Shown piece after piece: positions 58,925-64,000 of a stretch of 64,000 nt of DNA. Below the pieces are notes generated by a model. That model was given only the letters and a program-made list of their open reading frames with translations. It made no database searches and was not told the DNA's origin. The position numbers and the translations under genes are program-made. Every line of letters starts with the position of its first letter. The stretch's first letter is position 1. Origin of the DNA: Noviherbaspirillum cavernae (GTDB taxonomy: Bacteria > Pseudomonadota > Gammaproteobacteria > Burkholderiales > Burkholderiaceae_D); the NCBI RefSeq assembly GCF_003590875.1, contig NZ_QYUN01000002.1:2914001-2978000 (forward strand), read 5' to 3'.

Positions 58925-59851
58925 GTGATCCAGTCCCCCACCTCCCCTTTCATCGTCAAGACCTGGCTGCTCGATTTGCAGGCGCGCATCATCACCGCGC
59001 TGGAAGCCATCGACGGCAGGCAATTCATCAACGACACTTGGGAGCGACCGGAAGGCATGGGGCCGATTTCCGGCGGCGGTATCTCGCGCATTCTGGAGGA
59101 AGGGAATGTGCTGGAGCGTGGCGGCGTCGGCTTTTCGCATGTCAGCGGCCAAAGTCTGCCGCCTTCTGCGGCAGCCAACCGCCCCGACATTGCCGGACGC
59201 AACTGGGAAGCGATGGGTGTGTCGCTGGTGCTGCACCCGCGCAATCCGTACGCACCCACCGTACACATGAACGTACGCTTTTTCACGGCAACCGCGCCCG
59301 GACAGGAGCCGGTCTGGTGGTTCGGCGGCGGCATGGACCTGACGCCGTATTACGGCTTCGAGGAAGACGTGACACACTTCCATCGAACCTGCCGCGACGC
59401 GCTTGCGCCCTTCGGCGACGATCTGCATCCACGCTTCAAGACATGGTGCGACGAGTATTTTTACCTGAAGCATCGCAAGGAACCGCGCGGCGTGGGCGGC
59501 ATCTTCTTCGATGACTTCCACGCGCTCGGCTTCGAGCAAAGCTTCGCGATGATGAAGAGCGTCGGCGATGGCTTTCTCGATGCCTACCTGCCCATACTGC
59601 AGCGGCGCAAGGACACGCCTTACGGCGAGCGCGAGCGCGATTTCCAGGCGTATCGGCGAGGACGCTATGTGGAATTCAATCTGGTATTCGACCGCGGCAC
59701 GCTGTTCGGCCTGCAATCGGGCGGACGCACCGAATCGATCCTGATGTCGATGCCGCCCATCGTCAAATGGCGCTATGGCTGGACGCCGGAACCGGGCAGC
59801 GATGAGGCCCGGCTGTATTCCGATTTCCTGATCCATCGGGAATGGGTGTGA
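58925..59851 (+). CDS. hemF: Oxygen-dependent coproporphyrinogen III oxidase
   Basis: A 308-residue enzyme of heme biosynthesis using O2. Family blocks: [49 protein letters not shown] and [16 protein letters not shown]. The start is GTG at 58925, with the family sequence beginning a few residues later. The end overlaps nadD by 10 bp, indicating coupling. Use of the aerobic enzyme agrees with an oxygen-respiring organism; an FNR-type site elsewhere in the window points to life with variable oxygen. Confidence 0.97.
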   Translation: MIQSPTSPFIVKTWLLDLQARIITALEAIDGRQFINDTWERPEGMGPISGGGISRILEEGNVLERGGVGFSHVSGQSLPPSAAANRPDIAGRNWEAMGVSLVLHPRNPYAPTVHMNVRFFTATAPGQEPVWWFGGGMDLTPYYGFEEDVTHFHRTCRDALAPFGDDLHPRFKTWCDEYFYLKHRKEPRGVGGIFFDDFHALGFEQSFAMMKSVGDGFLDAYLPILQRRKDTPYGERERDFQAYRRGRYVEFNLVFDRGTLFGLQSGGRTESILMSMPPIVKWRYGWTPEPGSDEARLYSDFLIHREWV

Positions 59852-60516
59852 ACGCGCATCGACGCTGCGTCGCCATCCTCGGCGGCAGTTTCGATCCGGT
59901 GCATAACGGCCACGTCGCGCTGGTCGCATATTTCGCGAAGCTGCTCTTTCCCGACGAAGTGCGCATCATCCCGGCTGGCAATCCATGGCAGAAAGGGAAC
60001 CTTCAGGCGAGCGCAGAAGATCGCCTGCACATGCTGCGCCTCGCCTACGACAAGCAGGCTTTCAACGTCACCATCGACCGGCAGGAAATCGAACGCCATG
60101 GCGCGAGCTATACCATCGACACGCTGCGCGCGATCCGCGCCGAAACGGGCCCTGATACGTCAATCGCATTCCTGATAGGCGCCGATCAATTGCAGAAACT
60201 GAATACCTGGAAGGACTGGCAGCGACTATTCGACTACGCCCACATTTGCGCCGCATCGCGCCCGGGCTTCGCGCTGGACGCCGGCCATGTACCGGCGGAA
60301 GTGGCGCGCGAGTTTGCACGGCGCGCCGCGACGCCGCAGCAGATTCGGGAAACGTCGCATGGCCTGACCTGTCTCGCGACGAATCTGGCGATCGACATTT
60401 CCGCGACGGAAATACGTGCCGCACTTCAACGCGAAGAACAACCGGAATCGCTGATCCCGCCCGCGGTGCTAGACTATATAAAACACCATCACCTCTATAC
60501 ACACCAAGCATACTAA
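59842..60516 (+). CDS. nadD: Nicotinate-nucleotide adenylyltransferase
   Basis: A 224-residue nucleotidyltransferase of NAD synthesis. The dinucleotide-binding [18 protein letters not shown] is followed by [17 protein letters not shown] and the C-terminal [10 protein letters not shown] motif (family I-S-S/A-T-x-I-R). The ATG at 59842 overlaps hemF by 10 bp, and its own stop overlaps the rsfS start by one base (TAATG). Confidence 0.97.
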   Translation: MGVNAHRRCVAILGGSFDPVHNGHVALVAYFAKLLFPDEVRIIPAGNPWQKGNLQASAEDRLHMLRLAYDKQAFNVTIDRQEIERHGASYTIDTLRAIRAETGPDTSIAFLIGADQLQKLNTWKDWQRLFDYAHICAASRPGFALDAGHVPAEVAREFARRAATPQQIRETSHGLTCLATNLAIDISATEIRAALQREEQPESLIPPAVLDYIKHHHLYTHQAY

Positions 60517-61151
60517 TGGACATCAAAAAACTTCAAGCTCTTGTAATCGACGCCCTCGAGGACGTCAAAGCCCAGGACATCCGCGCATTCGACACCGTCC
60601 ACCTGACCAGCCTGTTTGACCGCATGGCAATCGCATCCGGCACTTCAAACCGCCAGACGAAAGCGCTCGCGGCATCCGTGCGCGACAAGGTCAAGGAGAA
60701 CGGCGGCAGCATCATCAGCATCGAAGGTGAAGACACCGGAGAATGGGTGCTGGTCGATCTGGGCGACATGATCGTGCACATCATGCAGCCGGCGATCCGC
60801 GACTACTACCGTCTGGAAGAAATCTGGGGCGAGAAGGAAATCAAGCTCGGCGCCGCCAAGCGCACTTCCAAACGCACCGCGAGCGCGGATGGCGCCGACG
60901 AAGCGCCGAAGAAGCGAACAACGCGCCATCTGGCCGCCAGCCAGGCCACGCTCGACGACGAACCGAAGAAACCGGCACGAAAAACCACGACCCGCACCGC
61001 TACCACCACGACCGCGAAGAAGACTGCTGCAGCCAAAACCGCCAAGGTGCCTGTCGGCAAGAAGGTCAAGGTGGCGGCACCAAAGAGCACCAGCTCCGCA
61101 CCGAAGAAAGCCACCGCCAAGCGCACCCCCGCCAAGGCCAAGACCGCCTGA
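60516..61151 (+). CDS. rsfS: Ribosomal silencing factor RsfS with a Lys/Ala-rich C-terminal tail
   Basis: A 211-residue protein. Residues 1-113 are the RsfS domain ([51 protein letters not shown]) that binds L14 and blocks subunit joining in starvation. The remaining ~98 residues are a basic, low-complexity tail (TTRTATTTTAKKTAAAKTAK, SSAPKKATAKRTPAKAKTA) resembling histone-H1-like proteins. Typical RsfS is about 105-120 residues, so the tail is an addition. Start overlaps nadD by one base. Confidence 0.95.
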   Translation: MDIKKLQALVIDALEDVKAQDIRAFDTVHLTSLFDRMAIASGTSNRQTKALAASVRDKVKENGGSIISIEGEDTGEWVLVDLGDMIVHIMQPAIRDYYRLEEIWGEKEIKLGAAKRTSKRTASADGADEAPKKRTTRHLAASQATLDDEPKKPARKTTTRTATTTTAKKTAAAKTAKVPVGKKVKVAAPKSTSSAPKKATAKRTPAKAKTA

Positions 61152-61160
61152 TCGGACTGC

Positions 61161-61631
61161 ATGCAGCTCGTCATTGCGGCGGTGGGCCACAAGATGCCCG
61201 CCTGGATCGAGGCAGGATTCAACGAATACGCGAAGCGCATGCCGCCGGAATGCCGCATCGCGTTGAAGGAAATCAAGCCGATCGACCGCTCCGGCAGCAA
61301 GACTGCCGACACCGTGATGGCGCTGGAGCGCGCCCGAATCGAAGCGGCCATCCCGAAAGGGTCGCGCATCGTCGCTCTCGACGAACGCGGCAAGGACATC
61401 TCGACCGTACAGCTGTCGCAACTACTGACCCAGTGGCAACAAGACGGACGAGATGTTACATTCGTGATAGGCGGCGCCGACGGGCTGGACCAGGGATTCA
61501 AGGCATCAGCGGACATGCTGGTGCGCATTTCCAGCCTGACTTTGCCGCACGGGATGGTGCGGGTATTACTGGCTGAACAACTCTACCGTGCCTGGTCGAT
61601 AACGCAGAATCACCCCTACCACAGGGTCTAG
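61161..61631 (+). CDS. rlmH: 23S rRNA (pseudouridine1915-N3)-methyltransferase
   Basis: A 156-residue SPOUT methyltransferase. Landmarks are [20 protein letters not shown], the SAM-binding knot segment [13 protein letters not shown] and the C-terminal [20 protein letters not shown]. Complete, normal length. It starts 9 bp after rsfS and ends 9 bp before maf; rsfS-rlmH adjacency is a standard bacterial linkage. Confidence 0.97.
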   Translation: MQLVIAAVGHKMPAWIEAGFNEYAKRMPPECRIALKEIKPIDRSGSKTADTVMALERARIEAAIPKGSRIVALDERGKDISTVQLSQLLTQWQQDGRDVTFVIGGADGLDQGFKASADMLVRISSLTLPHGMVRVLLAEQLYRAWSITQNHPYHRV

Positions 61632-61640
61632 AAAAATTAC

Positions 61641-62261
61641 ATGAAACCGGCAGACCACAAGATTTACCTCGCATCGAAAAGCCCGCGCCGCCGCGAGCTG
61701 TTGCGTCAGATCGGCGTCGAATTCGAACTGCTGTTGCTGCGCGACCACACAGCCAGAGGCCCGGACGTGAACGAGGATGTGCATCCCGGTGAAAAGGCGG
61801 AAGACTATGTCGCCCGCGTCGCAAAGGAAAAGGCCGAGTACGCCGCCAATGTGATGTTGTGGCGCCGGTTGCCGGTGCGCGTGGTACTGGCGGCGGACAC
61901 AACCGTGGTGGTCGATGGACGCATTCTCGGCAAACCGGCCGACGCGGCGGAAGCCGCGGAGATGCTGAAAGCCCTGTCCGGGCGAACGCACCAGGTGTTG
62001 ACCAGCATCGCCGCGCGCCAAAACGACACCACCTGGCAGCACACGCAAATCTCGGACGTCACCCTTTCCACATTGACCGACGCGATGATCCGCGCCTACT
62101 GCGCAACGACGGAGCCGTATGACAAGGCCGGTGCCTACGGCATACAGGGCATGGCGGCGGTCTTCGTCGAAAAGATCGTCGGCAGCTACACCGGCATCAT
62201 GGGTCTACCCTTGCACGAAACCGCGCAGCTGTTGCGCAAGGCCGGCATTTCCGTGCTATGA
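61641..62261 (+). CDS. maf: Maf nucleoside-triphosphate pyrophosphatase (YhdE type)
   Basis: A 206-residue Maf protein: YLASKSPRRRELLRQIGVEF at the N-terminus and VLAADTTVVVDGRILGKPAD with catalytic Asp. The triple Arg SPRRRELL favours the YhdE branch (dTTP/UTP/pseudo-UTP cleavage) over YceF. It precedes rng as yhdE does in E. coli. The end overlaps rng by 4 bp (ATGA). Confidence 0.94.
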   Translation: MKPADHKIYLASKSPRRRELLRQIGVEFELLLLRDHTARGPDVNEDVHPGEKAEDYVARVAKEKAEYAANVMLWRRLPVRVVLAADTTVVVDGRILGKPADAAEAAEMLKALSGRTHQVLTSIAARQNDTTWQHTQISDVTLSTLTDAMIRAYCATTEPYDKAGAYGIQGMAAVFVEKIVGSYTGIMGLPLHETAQLLRKAGISVL

Positions 62262-63721
62262 GCGAAGACATTCTCGTCAACATCACGCCGCAGGAAACAC
62301 GCGTCGCGCTGATCCTGCAAGGCGCAGTACAGGAACTCCACATCGAGCGCACCCTGTCGCGCGGCATGGCCGGCAACATCTATCTCGGCAAGGTAGTGCG
62401 CGTGCTGCCCGGCATGCAATCCGCGTTCATCGATATCGGACTGGAGCGCGCCGCCTTCTTGCATGTTGCCGATATCTGGGAAGCGCGCCCGCACGACAAT
62501 CCCACCGCGCCATCGATGCCGATTGAAAAGCTGCTGCACGACGGCCAGTCGCTGATGGTGCAGGTCATCAAGGACCCGATCGGCACCAAGGGGGCGCGCC
62601 TGTCGACGCAGATTTCGATCGCCGGGCGCATGCTGGTCTATCTGCCGCAAGACCCGCACATCGGCATTTCGCAGCGCATCGAGAACGAGAGCGAACGGGA
62701 AGCGCTGCGCGGCAAGGTGCAGCGCCTGTTGCCGCCCGAGGAAAAAGGCGGCTTCATCATCCGCACCATGGCCGAAGACGCATCCGAAGCCGATCTGCAG
62801 ATGGATATCGACTATCTGCGCAAGACCTGGTCGACCATCGCGCAGCAGACCAAGACGCGACCCGCACCCAGCCTGCTGTACCAGGACCTGAGCCTCGCGC
62901 AGCGCGTGCTGCGCGATTTCGTCGGCGACGACACCCTGAGCATCCAGGTGGACTCACGGGAAAACTTTCAAAAGCTGCAGCAGTTCGGCGCGATCTACAC
63001 GCCGTCCGTGCTGGCCAAGCTGACCCACTACACCGGTGAGCGCCCGCTGTTCGACCTGTACGGCGTGGAAGAGGAAATCCAACGCGCGCTGGGCCGCCGC
63101 GTCGATCTGAAGTCCGGCGGCTACCTGATCATCGACCAGACCGAGGCGATGACCACCATCGACGTCAACACCGGCAGCTATGTCCACGGCCGCAACTTCG
63201 ATGACACGATCTTCAAGACCAATCTCGAAGCGGCGCACGCCATCGCGCGCCAACTGCGCCTGCGCAATCTCGGCGGCATCATCATCCTCGACTTCATCGA
63301 CATGGAGAACGCGGAGCATCGCAGCGCGGTGCTGGCCGAACTGAACAAGGCGCTGTCGCGCGACCGCACCAAGGTATCGGTGTCCGGCTTCTCGCAGCTC
63401 GGACTGGTCGAAATGACACGCAAGCGCACCCGCGAGTCGCTGTCGCATATCCTGTGCGAAACCTGCCCGGCCTGCAGCGGCAAGGGCCAGGTCAAGACCG
63501 CACGCACCATCTGCTATGAAATCCTGCGCGAACTGCTGCGCGAGGCGAAGCAGTTCAACCCGCGCGAGTTCCGCATTCTCGCCTCGCAGGTCGTGGTCGA
63601 CATGTTCCTCGAAGAAGAATCGCCACACCTGGCGATGCTGGGCGACTTCATCGGCAAGCCGATCTCGCTGCAGGTGGAGACGGTGTACCACCAGGAACAG
63701 TACGACATCATCCTGATGTGA
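62258..63721 (+). CDS. rng: Ribonuclease G
   Basis: A 487-residue RNase E/G family endonuclease maturing 16S rRNA 5' ends. Markers: S1-type RNA-binding segment (GNIYLGKVVRVLPGMQSAFI), catalytic-site DQTEAMTTIDVNTGSYVHGR and LGGIIILDFIDM, and the zinc-link CETCPACSGKGQVKT. No long C-terminal scaffold, so RNase G rather than RNase E. Overlaps maf by 4 bp. It closes the overlapping housekeeping run. Confidence 0.97.
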   Translation: MSEDILVNITPQETRVALILQGAVQELHIERTLSRGMAGNIYLGKVVRVLPGMQSAFIDIGLERAAFLHVADIWEARPHDNPTAPSMPIEKLLHDGQSLMVQVIKDPIGTKGARLSTQISIAGRMLVYLPQDPHIGISQRIENESEREALRGKVQRLLPPEEKGGFIIRTMAEDASEADLQMDIDYLRKTWSTIAQQTKTRPAPSLLYQDLSLAQRVLRDFVGDDTLSIQVDSRENFQKLQQFGAIYTPSVLAKLTHYTGERPLFDLYGVEEEIQRALGRRVDLKSGGYLIIDQTEAMTTIDVNTGSYVHGRNFDDTIFKTNLEAAHAIARQLRLRNLGGIIILDFIDMENAEHRSAVLAELNKALSRDRTKVSVSGFSQLGLVEMTRKRTRESLSHILCETCPACSGKGQVKTARTICYEILRELLREAKQFNPREFRILASQVVVDMFLEEESPHLAMLGDFIGKPISLQVETVYHQEQYDIILM

Positions 63722-63748
63722 ATTTTCAGGCGGCCTCAAATATGAAGT

Positions 63749-63776
63749 GCAATACATACATGCAAGTATGTATTGC
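63749..63776. promoter_or_regulatory. Perfect inverted repeat before the last gene
   Basis: GCAATACATAC-ATGCAA-GTATGTATTGC, 11-bp arms with a 6-nt centre, between the rng stop and the next ATG. No T tract follows, which argues against a simple terminator. Its AT-richness and dyad form suggest an operator for the downstream gene or a transcription attenuator. Confidence 0.6.
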
Positions 63777-63836
63777 GATGGGGGTCTATCTTCGGCAACG
63801 CATTTAGGCCAGCAACCAGCCTTGGAGGTCGCAAAT

Positions 63837-64000
63837 ATGTCCAACATCAATGCCACTGGAGCATATCGTCTTACCGGTACAGCAATTTCTATTTCAGAAC
63901 TTGCAAAGAACAAGCCCGGCATGGTGGTCAAAGCGACCGACGAACAGATCGCCGAGATCAAATTGCACGAGGAGCAGGTGCAAGCGCGTGACGCAGTCAA
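63837..64000 (+). CDS. Unrecognised gene, 5' end only
   Basis: An open frame from ATG 63837 to the window edge (54 codons): begins MSNINATGAYRLTGTAISIS and continues with a polar, Glu/Gln-rich segment (IAEIKLHEEQVQARDAV). A clear GGAGG Shine-Dalgarno lies 8 nt upstream. No family recognised; the true length is unknown. Confidence 0.6.
   Translation, partial: MSNINATGAYRLTGTAISISELAKNKPGMVVKATDEQIAEIKLHEEQVQARDAV

Overview
The window reads as chromosomal DNA of a high-GC betaproteobacterium, most likely order Burkholderiales and probably Oxalobacteraceae or a close relative. The basis is inference from gene content: the block yebC-purD-VOC-hemF-nadD-rsfS-rlmH-maf-rng, a DUF1631 protein, a general porin of the Burkholderiales type, a fused LivHM permease and a dense set of HAAT-type transport genes. 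No ribosomal RNA, CRISPR array, replication origin or intact prophage was seen.

Layout, left to right. 1-1004: N-terminal part of a two-partner-secretion transporter (TpsB) leaving the window. 1.3-7.7 kb: TetR regulator, 3-methyladenine DNA glycosylase, a CACHE/PAS/GGDEF/EAL cyclic-di-GMP protein, and a divergent nucleotidyltransferase / metallophosphoesterase pair. 7.7-12.4 kb: a sulfatase, small membrane protein and coniferyl-aldehyde-dehydrogenase-like operon divergent from a LysR regulator. 12.4-17.7 kb: a GMC (cholesterol-oxidase-like) oxidoreductase, an alpha/beta hydrolase and a large metallophosphoesterase in one direction, with a cluster of palindromic repeats between the first two. 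18.0-21.4 kb: a 7TMR-DISM hybrid histidine kinase preceded by an exact FNR-type box. 21.7-25.0 kb: YihY membrane protein, METTL25-like methyltransferase, histidine phosphatase and a DUF6644/DUF6152 pair. 25.2-27.9 kb: an ArsR, MFS and Old-Yellow-Enzyme operon. 27.9-33.7 kb: Cho-like nuclease, SulP transporter, porin and Bcr/CflA efflux pump.

33.9-41.1 kb is a single leftward transport and redox operon: periplasmic binding protein, fused LivH-LivM, LivG, LivF, then a fumarate-reductase-like flavoprotein interrupted by a frameshift and a stand-alone 2Fe-2S protein. 41.2-44.0 kb is accessory DNA: an IS256-family transposase stub and a 2.2-kb mini-island inserted at the 3' end of tRNA-Thr(CGU). 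The island is flanked by 48-bp direct repeats and carries a broken tyrosine integrase and five small genes. A perfect 22-bp-arm hairpin lies immediately downstream of the tRNA.

44.1-64.0 kb is mostly core metabolism: fructose-1,6-bisphosphatase, aminopeptidase N, two lipoproteins, DUF1631, quinone oxidoreductase, methylglyoxal synthase, an atypical SDR, an EamA transporter, a HerA-like ATPase, and then the tightly overlapping rightward housekeeping cluster from yebC to rng. RsfS has a histone-H1-like Lys/Ala tail. The last 164 bases start an unrecognised gene behind an 11-bp-arm inverted repeat.

The most interesting points for follow-up are the tRNA-Thr mini-island with its apparent terminator replacement, the frameshifted flavoprotein plus single-domain ferredoxin tied to a fused LivHM transporter, the GMC/hydrolase/phosphoesterase cluster, and the FNR-type site in front of the hybrid kinase. 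All assignments come from reading the sequence; no database search was run.
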